Origin: Dorea sp. D27
GTDB lineage: Bacteria; Bacillota; Clostridia; Lachnospirales; Lachnospiraceae
Assembly (NCBI RefSeq): GCF_001185345.1
Contig: NZ_KQ236748.1
Span: 95,420-159,419 of the forward strand
Direction: 5' to 3'
DNA length: 64,000 bases
The notes beneath the pieces were generated by a model. It was not told where the DNA came from. It searched no databases and was given only the letters and a program-made list of their open reading frames with translations. Below, piece by piece: positions 15,321 through 23,360 of the stretch. How positions within the stretch are numbered: the stretch's first letter is position 1; every line of letters starts with the position of its first letter. Position numbers and translations under genes: made by a program.

Positions 15321-15512
15321 TTATTCCAAAAAAATTTCAGAAACTTTTTTATTAAGCGCTTCTGCAATTTTTAATAATGTCCCTGTTGTGGTTATTTTTA
15401 TTGTTCCATTTTCAAGACCAGATATTATAGTTCTTGATACACAGGCCCTTCTAGCCAATTCAGCCTGGGACATTTTTAATTCCTTTCTGAAATCTTTAAT
15501 TTTATACTCCAC
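15321..15512 (-). CDS. Cro-like XRE repressor
   Basis: 63 aa from the GTG at 15512 (AAGGAGG 9 nt upstream; an earlier GTG overlaps the SD). It is one XRE helix-turn-helix (FRKELKMSQAELARRACVSRTIISGLENG) with the KIAEALNKKVSEIFLE ending usual for small Cro-type regulators. It is the first leftward gene opposite the large repressor and should promote lytic development. Confidence 0.8.
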   Translation of the reverse strand: MEYKIKDFRKELKMSQAELARRACVSRTIISGLENGTIKITTTGTLLKIAEALNKKVSEIFLE

Positions 15513-15535
15513 TCTAATCACCTCCTTGTTTATTA

Positions 15536-15628
15536 TGTTGAACTATGTAATTATAGTATCACTACATCTCCTCCATGTCAAGCATGTTGAACTTTTTTAT
15601 TGACATTTTATTTTTGTCATTGTACAAT
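15536..15628. promoter_or_regulatory. Lysogeny switch: divergent promoters with TGTTGAAC repeats
   Basis: Rightward repressor promoter: TTGACA (15600-15605), 17 nt, TACAAT (15623-15628). Leftward promoter: TTGACA (15581-15576), 17 nt, TACTAT (15558-15553). TGTTGAAC occurs at 15536-15543, just beyond the leftward -10, and at 15585-15592, between the two -35 boxes. A third copy is at 15311-15318. A CATG-TCAAG-CATG palindrome covers the leftward -35. These are the natural operator candidates for the repressor and Cro. Confidence 0.7.
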
Positions 15629-15662
15629 ATACTAAACGAAGAAAAAGAGGTGAAATTTAAGC

Positions 15663-16880
15663 ATGACGTTGGGTGACATTTTAAAAAGATATCGAGAAGA
15701 AAACAATATAAGTATGGATGAGTTTTCAAGGAAAAGCTCTTTGAGCAAAGGCTATATATCAATGCTAGAAAATAATATAAATCCAAGAAATAAAAAACCC
15801 ATTGCTCCAACACTTCCTACAATCAAAAAAATTGCTACAGGGATAGGACTAGATGTAGATACGTTACTAAAAATGATGGATAGCAATCAGGAAATCTCTT
15901 TAGAACACGATGAATTATACACTCAACCTTTAAATAATATCCACCAAAATATGAAATGTAAATGTGAAGACACAGGCACAACAATTGGAGATAAGCTAAA
16001 AAAAATCCGAGAAAAAACAAGTATGAACAAAAAAGAATTTGCTTCATATCTAGGAGTTAAATACACTACCTATAATGGATATGAAACTGGAAACCGAGAG
16101 CCTGCTTCTGACTTTTTAATACTTATATCAAAGAAAATGGATGTTTCAGTGGACTATATCATGGGACTTACAGACGAAAAAGATATAATGCATTCATACG
16201 AATTAAAATCCGGTGAATACGAACACATAAAAAAATACCGGTTATTAAGTGAACGCGGCAAGGAAGAAATCGTTGACTTTGTTTTAAACAAGGAATATGA
16301 ACGTTGTAAGACAGAGTTTGATAGAAGTGAAAACATAGTTCAGTTGGAAGATACTAAGACAATTCCTTATTACCAGAGGCTTGCCAGCGCCGGCCCAGGA
16401 CAGCTACTTCTTGATGGACTTCCAGATGATACTATAAACATACCTAATATACACAAATATAAGCATGTCGGGTATGCAATTGGTGTGAATGGTAATAGCA
16501 TGGAGCCCGCTTACTTTGACGGAGATACCATACTCGTAGAGCCTACAAACTATATAGACGAAGGTGAAATAGGAATATTTTTAGTCGATGGAAAGTCTTA
16601 TGTAAAGAAAAAGGGAGACGGGATTCTGATATCGCTAAATGATGATTGCGATGACGTATCTATACTACCAGATTCAAGATGCCTCGGAAGGGTCATCGAC
16701 GTCTACACACAGGAAGAAGATTTTGAGGTTGAGGACACCTTAGAGACGTCTCTCGAGCGTCAGCACAAGAGAGAACAGTCCATGCTCGAAGAGCTAGAAA
16801 AGGAGGCCCTTAAGAAGGGAGCCGCCGCAGTAAGCAAAAAAGGCTTTAAGGCTATAGATGGGGGTAAAAGTACCATATAA
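15663..16880 (+). CDS. CI-like repressor with two HTH domains and an S24 (LexA-type) peptidase
   Basis: 405 aa. Residues 4-68 are a first XRE HTH (ILKRYREENNISMDEFSRKS). Residues ~110-168 are a second (LKKIREKTSMNKKEFASYLG). The C-terminal ~230-345 is a LexA/S24 autoprotease with an ASAGPG cleavage-type site, the serine in GNSMEPAYFDGD and the lysine in GKSYVKKKG. It therefore should self-cleave on RecA activation. Two tandem HTHs in one repressor are unusual; typical CI proteins have one. A charged tail of about 45 residues follows the peptidase. Strong promoter and GAGGTG SD. Confidence 0.88.
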   Translation: MTLGDILKRYREENNISMDEFSRKSSLSKGYISMLENNINPRNKKPIAPTLPTIKKIATGIGLDVDTLLKMMDSNQEISLEHDELYTQPLNNIHQNMKCKCEDTGTTIGDKLKKIREKTSMNKKEFASYLGVKYTTYNGYETGNREPASDFLILISKKMDVSVDYIMGLTDEKDIMHSYELKSGEYEHIKKYRLLSERGKEEIVDFVLNKEYERCKTEFDRSENIVQLEDTKTIPYYQRLASAGPGQLLLDGLPDDTINIPNIHKYKHVGYAIGVNGNSMEPAYFDGDTILVEPTNYIDEGEIGIFLVDGKSYVKKKGDGILISLNDDCDDVSILPDSRCLGRVIDVYTQEEDFEVEDTLETSLERQHKREQSMLEELEKEALKKGAAAVSKKGFKAIDGGKSTI

Positions 16881-16947
16881 TGGAATCTCCACATCCTGTT
16901 ATTTCTGTTAATATTTAGTTATAACCAAATAACAGGAGGTACATAAT

Positions 16948-17613
16948 ATGCATTCTCTATTGTCATTACCCGAAGATGAAGAGGTTCTATTGTTGCGTCT
17001 TGCTGCTTATAATATTTTGACTAAATATGAGACCGATTCATTGCCGATAGACCCATTATCTCAGCTTCAGCTTGATGATAAGGTCAAGATTTACTCACAG
17101 CAGTTCTTGGCTGAGTATTGGGGCGACGATATAGGCCATTACCTTAAAGAATATGATCATGGATTCCTGACATATTCCGCTGATATGGACAAACATATCG
17201 TATTCTATAACGAGGAGGACCCTCCCGAGGTAAAGCGCTGGATGCTTGCCGTAGCCATTTCGGAAATATTCCTTAGTACAAAAGTTGATGAGATGTCAAT
17301 AGCACTAAGTGATCGATATACATACGCCGAAGAATTTTCCTACTTTTATCTCGCACCAGATATTATCCTTGACAGGTGCAAGATATCAACAATGGAAGAG
17401 ATATTGGAATACTGCAAGATACCGTTCAACAAGGCCCACTATAAGGCGAAAAAATTACGCAAGCAGAGAAATATTAAAGACGTAAAACGGGACTTTCTAG
17501 AAGATTCGCTACTGAAAAATTTCTCCCGTTTTATAAATAAAGTAAACAAAAGACCGTCCCTGCGCCAACAGGAACGGCCAAGCAATACTACTCGAAGCAG
17601 TGCCCCGATGTAA
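16948..17613 (+). CDS. ImmA/IrrE-like protein lacking the zinc-protease motif
   Basis: 221 aa. The later part (FSYFYLAPDIILDRC, EEILEYCKIPFNKAHYKAKKL) matches the C-terminal region of ImmA/IrrE-type proteins that follow phage repressors. At the position of the HExxH helix the sequence reads WMLAVAISEIFLST, so no zinc-binding histidines remain. It may be a pseudo-protease that binds the repressor without cutting it; the repressor upstream already has its own S24 protease. The RBS region contains a 10-bp inverted repeat (16895-16904 / 16927-16936) that partly covers the AGGAGG. Confidence 0.6.
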   Translation: MHSLLSLPEDEEVLLLRLAAYNILTKYETDSLPIDPLSQLQLDDKVKIYSQQFLAEYWGDDIGHYLKEYDHGFLTYSADMDKHIVFYNEEDPPEVKRWMLAVAISEIFLSTKVDEMSIALSDRYTYAEEFSYFYLAPDIILDRCKISTMEEILEYCKIPFNKAHYKAKKLRKQRNIKDVKRDFLEDSLLKNFSRFINKVNKRPSLRQQERPSNTTRSSAPM

Positions 17614-17642
17614 TACTACAACTCAAAGCTATTATATCACCC

Positions 17643-17673
17643 ATGCACCTGCTTCGCAAGTAGGTGCATTTTT
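17643..17673 (+). terminator. Terminator between the repressor operon and integrase
   Basis: ATGCACCT (17643-17650) pairs with AGGTGCAT (17662-17669) with additional inner pairing (CTT/AAG), followed by TTTTT. It separates lysogeny genes from the integrase. Confidence 0.75.
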
Positions 17674-17700
17674 GCACTCATTTTTAGAGAGGTGGTATAT

Positions 17701-18843
17701 ATGGCTAAAAGAAAGAAATACCCAAAGCTGCCTAACGGCTATGGGCAAATAAAGTATCTCGGGAAGAACCGGCGCAACCCTTACGCCGTCTATCCACCCG
17801 TGAAAGAATTTGACGAGAATGGAAAGGCTATTATGTCTAAAGCTCTGTGTTACGTTGATGACTGGATGAAAGGCTTTGCAATACTGACAGCATATAGAGC
17901 CGGTACATACACCCCGGGAATGGAAAAAGAGCTGAACTGTGATGACACGGATTCGGCAAATGCGAGTTCAGTCGTGCAACGCATATTGGCTGATTACAAT
18001 CTTACAAAGAATGGAAGGTTAGGGCAGAAGACATTTGAAGAAGTCTATAATGATTTCTATGACTACAAATATGAAAGGGATAAAAGCAGAAACTACTCTG
18101 TAGCATCGAAGAACTCTACCAGGGCTGCCTTTAAAAATTGTATGATATTACACAAAAAGCCCTTTGCTGACTTACGTCACAAGGATTTGCAGGAGGCTAT
18201 CGACAGTTGTAAGCTCAAACATTCCAGCCTCGAACTTATAGTCTCACTTCTACATCAAATGTATGAGTATGCAATAGTATATGAACTGGTAGACAAGGAC
18301 TACTCAACAGCTTTAAAAATCAATATACCAGACGATGATGAGCATGGAGTGCCATTTACCCCAGAAGAGCTGGAAATACTCTGGAAAAACAGGGATAATG
18401 ATATTGTCGAGTTCATATTGATTATGTGCTATTCAGGTTATCGCTTATCGGCATACAAGAATCTGGAAGTAAATCTCGTAGAGAGCTATTTTAAAGGAGG
18501 GGTCAAAACAAAGTACAGCAAAGACCGAATCGTGCCTATACACTCTGGCATTCTCCCTCTGGTAGAGCATCGTCTAAGCGAATACGGTTGCCTGTTGCCA
18601 CAATCCAATTCAAACTTTAGGTGCAAAATGTACGAGATAATAAAGGAATTGGATATAGGATGCCATACGCCGCATGATTGTCGCCATACATTTTCGGCTT
18701 TATGCGAAAAATACGGTATCAGCAATAACGACAGAAGCCGTATGTTAGGTCATTCGTTCAGAGATATTACAAACAAGGTATACGGTCATCGAGAACTGGA
18801 GGACCTAAGGGCCGAGATAGAAAAGATTCAGATTTGTTACTAA
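17701..18843 (+). CDS. int: Tyrosine-type phage integrase
   Basis: 380 aa from ATG 17701 (AGAGGTGG upstream). N-terminal arm-binding/AP2-like region (YGQIKYLGKNRRNPYAVYPP), SAM-like core-binding domain (~100-200), and catalytic domain with Arg in CYSGYRLSA, H-x2-R in TPHDCRHTF, His in LGHSF and the nucleophile Tyr in NKVYGHRELEDLR. All active-site residues are present. It lies at the right end of the prophage, reading outward, so attR should be within about 150 bp downstream. The usual signature includes a Lys in the beta-hairpin; KTKYSKDRIVPI supplies it. Confidence 0.92.
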   Translation: MAKRKKYPKLPNGYGQIKYLGKNRRNPYAVYPPVKEFDENGKAIMSKALCYVDDWMKGFAILTAYRAGTYTPGMEKELNCDDTDSANASSVVQRILADYNLTKNGRLGQKTFEEVYNDFYDYKYERDKSRNYSVASKNSTRAAFKNCMILHKKPFADLRHKDLQEAIDSCKLKHSSLELIVSLLHQMYEYAIVYELVDKDYSTALKINIPDDDEHGVPFTPEELEILWKNRDNDIVEFILIMCYSGYRLSAYKNLEVNLVESYFKGGVKTKYSKDRIVPIHSGILPLVEHRLSEYGCLLPQSNSNFRCKMYEIIKELDIGCHTPHDCRHTFSALCEKYGISNNDRSRMLGHSFRDITNKVYGHRELEDLRAEIEKIQICY

Positions 18844-18990
18844 CGTGTTGCGAACCGTATGCAATTATCCACTATTTACACAAAGCTAATATAGGTATCC
18901 ATAACTTTGAAAATCAGCGTAAAACAGGCCGTTATTGCAATTTTCTCACTAAATTAGATATGTTGCAAAATAAACAAAAAATTAAGATGG
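18844..18990. other. Probable prophage/chromosome junction (attR region)
   Basis: The sequence just after the integrase contains no gene. From 18992 onward it matches conserved upstream DNA of two other chromosomal RNA copies, so the phage must end between 18844 and about 18991. No repeat partner is visible because the left end is outside the window. Confidence 0.45.
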
Positions 18991-18991
18991 G

Positions 18992-19055
18992 CTTAAGGAA
19001 TTTTCGATTTCTTTTAGACATTTAACATACTTTAGACATATTTATCCATTATACT
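18992..19055 (+). promoter_or_regulatory. Conserved promoter of candidate RNA copy 1
   Basis: Contains CTTAAG (18992-18997), TTTTCG, two TTTAGACAT direct repeats and a TATACT -10 box (19050-19055). There is no good -35 hexamer. CTTAAG is 58 nt before TATACT, identical to the spacing in copies 2 and 3, which suggests an activator site. Confidence 0.6.
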
Positions 19056-19061
19056 AAGAGT

Positions 19062-19200
19062 CAGATAGTTGAATAACACACAACTATCTCCCCCCTCATA
19101 AAGTAACGCGCCAGATAATCTGGAGCCGCACTTTACTCTCATTCCTTTAGATAACTATAATAATAACGAAACCCGTTAACCTTATGGCTAACGGGTTTTC
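19062..19200 (+). ncRNA. Candidate C-rich small RNA, copy 1
   Basis: About 139 nt. Hairpin 1: AGATAGTT (19063-19070) with AACTATCT (19082-19089). A single-stranded CCCCCCTCATA follows (C run 19090-19095). Hairpin 2: AAAGT...CCAGA-TAA-TCTGG...ACTTT (19100-19135). A conserved CTCATTCCTTTAGATAACTA linker is next, then a terminator CCCGTTAACC/GGCTAACGGG (19172-19195) and TTTTC. The C-rich loop complements Shine-Dalgarno sequences, like csRNAs of streptococci and RsaE-type RNAs. No ORF fits. Two paralogues in this window conserve the structure. I do not know a named family. Confidence 0.65.
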
Positions 19201-19253
19201 GCTGTGCAAATTTAATCTCCTCAGATACACCCGTCCATTTTGAACCGGCATTG

Positions 19254-19943
19254 CTAATCCCCTATCTCATCTTCTCTCATCCGGAGTCCGACCGTACTTG
19301 TAACGGGCAGGGAAAATACAATCGCCTTCTCCTTGCTTTCCAGTCCTGCCTTCTCCATAATCGCCTTCATAATCTGATTTTTATCTTTTGTCTTTGTGAC
19401 AATCAATATAATCTCCTTCTCTGCTGCCAGAGACACTCCCAGGAACTTTTCCGCACTCTCCATACCGGTCCCTTTCGCGTGGATTACCGTGCCCCCACCC
19501 GCATTCGCGCTTCGCGCGGCATCCATGACGGTATCAATGCATCCCTGGTTCGCTATAATCACCAGCAGTTCATAATCCGTTTCTCTCAATATCGTCTCCT
19601 CCTCTTTTTCATACTCATGGTTCTGAATCAAATATTGAAGCACCTTTTTGCCGCCCACGCTGCTAAGCGGAATTATAAAAGCGATTCCCGTGCCCGGGAC
19701 GTCAATCTGCATATGGATAATCAGGCCCCGTTTCAGCTTTCTCCACATCTCTTCTGTCACTACAGAGAAGGATATCGTCTTCTCAGATGCCTCCAGACCG
19801 AAATAATCCAGTACGGCACTGTTTGCAGTCCCTCTGCCGAGAGTGCCGAAGACGACCATATGGTCATTTTCCTTATAAAACTCCTGGAATTTATTTTTCA
19901 TGGCACGGTTCGTTATTGCTACCATCATATAAAGCTTACTCAT
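19254..19943 (-). CDS. Tandem PII-like regulatory protein
   Basis: 229 aa consisting of two PII/GlnB-like ferredoxin-fold halves (about 1-105 and 115-225). The second half begins DYELLVIIANQGCIDTVMDAARSANAGGGTVIHAKGT, the PII pattern in which the T-loop follows GGGT. The first half has a related but degenerate version (GRGTANSAVLDYFGLE). Tandem PII-like proteins of this type accompany DUF1538 transporters, presumably gating them in response to a nucleotide or metabolite. It lies 11 nt downstream of the DUF1538 gene in one operon. The conserved Tyr of the classic T-loop is not apparent, so uridylylation is unlikely. Confidence 0.8.
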   Translation of the reverse strand: MSKLYMMVAITNRAMKNKFQEFYKENDHMVVFGTLGRGTANSAVLDYFGLEASEKTISFSVVTEEMWRKLKRGLIIHMQIDVPGTGIAFIIPLSSVGGKKVLQYLIQNHEYEKEEETILRETDYELLVIIANQGCIDTVMDAARSANAGGGTVIHAKGTGMESAEKFLGVSLAAEKEIILIVTKTKDKNQIMKAIMEKAGLESKEKAIVFSLPVTSTVGLRMREDEIGD

Positions 19944-19954
19944 CGCGTCCTCCT

Positions 19955-21496
19955 TTACAGTTCAATTATATCGTTGTCATCAAATGCCTCCAAAGGAATC
20001 ACAGGTATCGTCTCTTCCACAGTACCTGCCGCGCTTCTCTTCTCCTGCAGCTGATAGACGAAGCCGAGAATCTGGATCGTAATCAGGGGTGTCATGGCAA
20101 CCATAGCAACCACACCAAATGCGTCTGTCACGATATTCCCTCCTGCAGCCTCGCACGCTCCCACTGCAAATGGAAGCAGAAAGGTGGCGGTCATAGGTCC
20201 GGATGCTACCCCGCCAGAGTCAAATGCAATCGCTGTAAATATTTTCGGGACGAAAAACGACAAGACAATGGCCGATATATAACCCGGTATCAGAAACCAG
20301 AGTATGGATATTCCCGTCAGCACCCTGACCATAGCGAGCCCGAGCGAGACAGCTACACCGATGGACAGGCTGTATCCCATCGCCCGGCCGGATATGGCAC
20401 CAGATGTCAGCTCTTCCACCTGCTCCATCAGTACATACACAGCCGGCTCGGCTTTGACAATAAAGTATCCTATCACCATTCCTATCGGAATGATGATCCA
20501 GCGGTATGGCAGCCCTGCTATAATCTGGCCCAGATAATTGCCCGCCGGCATAAATCCTACATTGACTCCTGTAAGAAACAGGAACAGTCCGATATATGTA
20601 AATATAATGCCTATCGATATCTTCAATAATGTCTTTTTCTTAAGATGAAGCGAAATAATCTGAAAAACCACGAAAAACAAAACGATAGGCAACAGGGAAA
20701 TCAGCATCTCTTTCATATAATGCGGCAGGCCGGATGAAAACAGACGCCACATCTCCACGGAATTATCTGCATCAGGAATCGATGTCTGCGTGTAAGAATT
20801 ACCTGTCGGGTTATATATCATGCCAAGAATGAGAACTGCCAGAATCGGCCCTACGGAGCAGAGCGCAACGAGCCCAAAGCTGTCGTTTTCCGCATGCTTG
20901 TCGGTACGTACCGCTGAAAACCCGATGCCAAGCGCCATGATGAACGGTACAGTCATCGGTCCCGTCGTAACCCCGCCGGAGTCAAACGCAACTGCCAGAA
21001 AGTCATCCGGCACAAAATATGCCAGTACAAATACTGCAGGGTAGAGCACGATGAGCATATATGACAGCGGGATTCCGAACAGCATCCTCAGCACTGCCGC
21101 AACAAGAAAGATGCCGACTCCTGCCGCCACTGCCACGATAAGCGTATAGTTCGGTATGGACGGTACCTGTTCCGCAAGCACCTGCAGGTCTGGTTCAGAT
21201 ATGGTGATGATAAATCCGAGGATAAAGCAAAGCAATATCACGATTCCGACCTTCTTCGTCTGGGTCATCCTCGTACCAATGCGCTCCCCCATCGGCGTCA
21301 TCGCCATCTCTGCACCTAGTGTAAAGAACATCATCCCCAATATAAGCAGCACAGCACCAATAATAAAAGCCATCAGGATGCTGGTAGGAATCGGCGCAAT
21401 CGTAAAACACAAAAAAAGAACGATTCCAATAATCGGCAATACAGCTCCCAATGACTCTTTTAATTTTTCATACAACTTTGTTTGGTGTACCCGCAA
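19955..21496 (-). CDS. DUF1538 membrane transporter (two DUF1538 repeats)
   Basis: 513 aa with about 12-14 membrane helices and an internal duplication. Both halves contain the hallmark AFDSGGV(T/A)(T/S)GPMT motif (once near 175, once near 415) and similar surrounding helices. Family members are thought to be permeases, substrate unknown; their consistent PII partner suggests nitrogen- or nucleotide-linked control. Start is TTG with GAGGGTG 6 nt upstream. The C-terminal tail is cytoplasmic and acidic (ETIPVIPLEAFDDND). Confidence 0.82.
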   Translation of the reverse strand: MRVHQTKLYEKLKESLGAVLPIIGIVLFLCFTIAPIPTSILMAFIIGAVLLILGMMFFTLGAEMAMTPMGERIGTRMTQTKKVGIVILLCFILGFIITISEPDLQVLAEQVPSIPNYTLIVAVAAGVGIFLVAAVLRMLFGIPLSYMLIVLYPAVFVLAYFVPDDFLAVAFDSGGVTTGPMTVPFIMALGIGFSAVRTDKHAENDSFGLVALCSVGPILAVLILGMIYNPTGNSYTQTSIPDADNSVEMWRLFSSGLPHYMKEMLISLLPIVLFFVVFQIISLHLKKKTLLKISIGIIFTYIGLFLFLTGVNVGFMPAGNYLGQIIAGLPYRWIIIPIGMVIGYFIVKAEPAVYVLMEQVEELTSGAISGRAMGYSLSIGVAVSLGLAMVRVLTGISILWFLIPGYISAIVLSFFVPKIFTAIAFDSGGVASGPMTATFLLPFAVGACEAAGGNIVTDAFGVVAMVAMTPLITIQILGFVYQLQEKRSAAGTVEETIPVIPLEAFDDNDIIEL

Positions 21497-21586
21497 TATG
21501 CACCCTCGCCTTTCTTCCTATTTTTTATAGTCTTAATTATAGCACAAATTCACATTCCTGAAAAGTAAAGACATTATTAAGGAGCA

Positions 21587-21650
21587 CTTAAGAAAGTTCC
21601 CGTTTCTTTTAGGAAACCATCATACTTTAGACATAATTACCATTTATACT
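21587..21650 (+). promoter_or_regulatory. Conserved promoter of candidate RNA copy 2
   Basis: CTTAAG (21587-21592), CATACTTTAGACATA and TATACT (21645-21650), with the same 58-nt spacing as the other copies. It lies divergent from the DUF1538 gene. Confidence 0.6.
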
Positions 21651-21656
21651 AAGAAT

Positions 21657-21796
21657 CAGATAGTTGAACAACACACAACTATCTCCCCCCTCATAAAGTA
21701 ACGCGCCAGGCTTACTGGAGCCGCACTTTACTCTCATTCCTTTAGATAACTATAACAACAACGAAACCCGTTAGCCGCATGGTTGACGGGTTTTCG
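21657..21796 (+). ncRNA. Candidate C-rich small RNA, copy 2
   Basis: Same architecture as copy 1. Hairpin 1 is AGATAGTT (21658-21665) / AACTATCT (21677-21684), then six C (21685-21690) and TCATA. Hairpin 2 has a CCAG-GCTTA-CTGG tip inside the AAAGT/ACTTT base. Terminator CCCGTTAGCC-GCAT-GGTTGACGGG (21767-21790) and TTTTC. Differences from copy 1 fall in loops or retain pairing through G-U (terminator stem), supporting an RNA function. Confidence 0.65.
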
Positions 21797-21966
21797 CTGT
21801 TCTGACCTTGTGTCTGCCAATATATTTATATCATTTGATTGCCATCTCGTTCCAACAGGGAGGGTACCGCCCGGCAGACGTGCAGCAGCAGAACCAGATT
21901 ATTTTTTTCAACTTTACTTAAATATCACTCTTTCAAAACCATACCTACCTGTGCTATAATAGGAAT

Positions 21967-22051
21967 GCAGCAGTGGCCGAGTGGTCGAAGGCGTCAGTTT
22001 CGAAAGCTGAAGAGCCGAAAGGCTCCGGGGGTTCGAATCCCTTCTGCTGCG
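21967..22051 (+). tRNA. tRNA-Ser (CGA)
   Basis: Acceptor stem GCAGCAG/CTGCTGC, D arm GGCCGAGTGGTCGAAGGC, anticodon loop TTCGAAA giving anticodon CGA (reads UCG), the long class II variable arm (AGAGCCGAAAGGCTCC) expected for Ser, T loop TTCGAAT, discriminator G. No CCA is encoded. TATAAT at 21955-21960 fits a promoter -10, though very close, and a T run follows the gene. A phage-derived island begins just downstream. Confidence 0.95.
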
Positions 22052-22111
22052 TTTTTTTTTGTCAATTCTGCTATCGCTTTTATTTTTCTCACTGACTATT
22101 CAATCTTTCAC

Positions 22112-22567
22112 TTATCCGCACGCCGCCAAATATCTCTGTATTCTTTTCTTTACATTTTCATCCGTATAGGCAATGCTTCTTCTCGGAAACATCTGGTTCA
22201 TCTCGTCTGCAACCTTTATATAAGAGAAATCTTCTATATAATAAAGCCTGAACATAATACGCATCTCACTCTTTCCAATTGCTTCTATAAATCTTTCTAC
22301 TTCCAGCGTCATGTCCAGAAACTCTATTTCTCGACATTCTAACAGCATGACCAGTTCCATCATCTTCTCCTGCTTTTTGTGAAATAATGATGGAGGATAT
22401 CCCGATGCCCTTACACTGCCGCGGCCTCCCCATCCTCTCCCCTCTTTACCATCTTCGTATGCCGCGGATGCTTTTTTTATCTCGTGCCTGAGGCTGCTTA
22501 TTCTGCGGCGCAGATCCTTTACCTCTGCTTTCATGGCCGCATATTCATTAAGAAGGCTGTTGTCCAA
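22112..22567 (-). CDS. Second DUF1492/ArpU-like regulator (chromosomal island)
   Basis: 151 aa from TTG 22567 (homologous to the TTG of the prophage copy; GTG at 22573 is an alternative with closer SD spacing). Coiled-coil N-terminus, a Gly/Arg-rich insert (DGKEGRGWGGRGSVRASG), then the HTH SEMRIMFRLYYIEDFSYIKV and FPRRSIAYTDENVKKRIQRY. In phages such proteins activate late genes, but here no terminase or structural gene remains, so it is either an orphan or regulates host or satellite genes. Confidence 0.65.
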   Translation of the reverse strand: MDNSLLNEYAAMKAEVKDLRRRISSLRHEIKKASAAYEDGKEGRGWGGRGSVRASGYPPSLFHKKQEKMMELVMLLECREIEFLDMTLEVERFIEAIGKSEMRIMFRLYYIEDFSYIKVADEMNQMFPRRSIAYTDENVKKRIQRYLAACG

Positions 22568-22736
22568 TATCACTCATCCCCTTGCTTTTCATATATCCGT
22601 CAACTGTATAGCTCTCATATGCTTTATGTACGAACTGTCTGGCAGCTGCCTCATCAGGACGACGGACGGACAGGACTCTGAGGCGGTCCTCCTTATCCAT
22701 CCTGCATACAGTTCTGATTCTTTTTTGTCTGATCAT
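22548..22736 (-). CDS. Small partner protein of the second DUF1492 regulator
   Basis: 62 aa; the C-terminus (ARQFVHKAYESYTVDGYMKS then GMSDIGQQ) aligns with the 83-aa prophage protein at 3460-3711. AGGAGATGATACA precedes the ATG, as in that copy. The stop overlaps the DUF1492 start. The first half is a basic stretch (MIRQKRIRTVCR). Confidence 0.55.
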   Translation of the reverse strand: MIRQKRIRTVCRMDKEDRLRVLSVRRPDEAAARQFVHKAYESYTVDGYMKSKGMSDIGQQPS

Positions 22737-22821
22737 TGTATCATCTCCTCTTTTTTGATTTTCAATCTGCTTTCTTTTGTTTACAATTGGGTAGTAGGGT
22801 CGGGTAGAACAGGAGGCATTT

Positions 22822-23157
22822 ATGGATAGAACGAGAGCTCTTTTACTGGACTTGGGAATACGCTCTACGATAAGAGGTTTTCATTTCCTGTTGTATGCCT
22901 TAAAGCTCTGCTTGCTGAATGAAGACTATCTTTTATCTGTCTACAAAGACCTGTATGTTGATGTGGCTATAAGGTTCGGCACTACCAGGGACAATGTAGC
23001 GCACTGTATCCGTACTGCCGTTTCCATCTGCTGGTATAAGGGCAACCGGAAACTGCTCAACAGAATCACTGGATACGAGCTTAAGCAAAAACCGACAAAC
23101 GGGGAATTCATCGACATCCTCTACAACTATTTAACACGGGAAGGAGGGCCTGCCTAG
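22822..23157 (+). CDS. Stand-alone Spo0A C-terminal domain protein (chromosomal island copy)
   Basis: 111 aa, about 70 percent identical by eye to the prophage protein at 3853-4179. It has the same effector-domain features: LGIRSTIRGFHFLLYALKLCL, YVDVAIRFGTTRDNVAHCIRTAV, W.KGNRK and PTNGEFIDILYNYL. There is no receiver domain. AGGAGG lies 7 nt upstream. It is divergent from the DUF1492/small-protein pair, so the complete three-gene module is duplicated in the genome. It may compete with Spo0A for 0A boxes or have its own site. Confidence 0.8.
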   Translation: MDRTRALLLDLGIRSTIRGFHFLLYALKLCLLNEDYLLSVYKDLYVDVAIRFGTTRDNVAHCIRTAVSICWYKGNRKLLNRITGYELKQKPTNGEFIDILYNYLTREGGPA

Positions 23158-23170
23158 CAGGCTCTTCTTT
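23148..23170 (+). terminator. Terminator after the island Spo0A-C gene
   Basis: GCCTGC-CTA-GCAGGC overlapping the stop codon, followed by TCTTCTTT; same position and type as in the prophage module. From here to 23360 (about 190 bp) I see nothing further of note. Confidence 0.65.
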
Positions 23171-23360
23171 CATTCCGGGTTCATTTTTTATTTTTAAAAT
23201 ATTTATATATACTTCATCTTGGCATCACAATTCTGTCACAATTCAGCCTTATATTAATAAGCAAACAAGCGGCAGCGCTTTTTATATAGATTTTCTTTTT
23301 CATAACTTTTCCTTCTGCCAGAGCTGAATGCTCTGGCTTTTTGATTCTGTTTTTTCTGTG

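Noticed and set aside
21839..22342. Open frame running through tRNA-Ser
   Set aside because: It translates the tRNA itself and the antisense of the DUF1492 gene.
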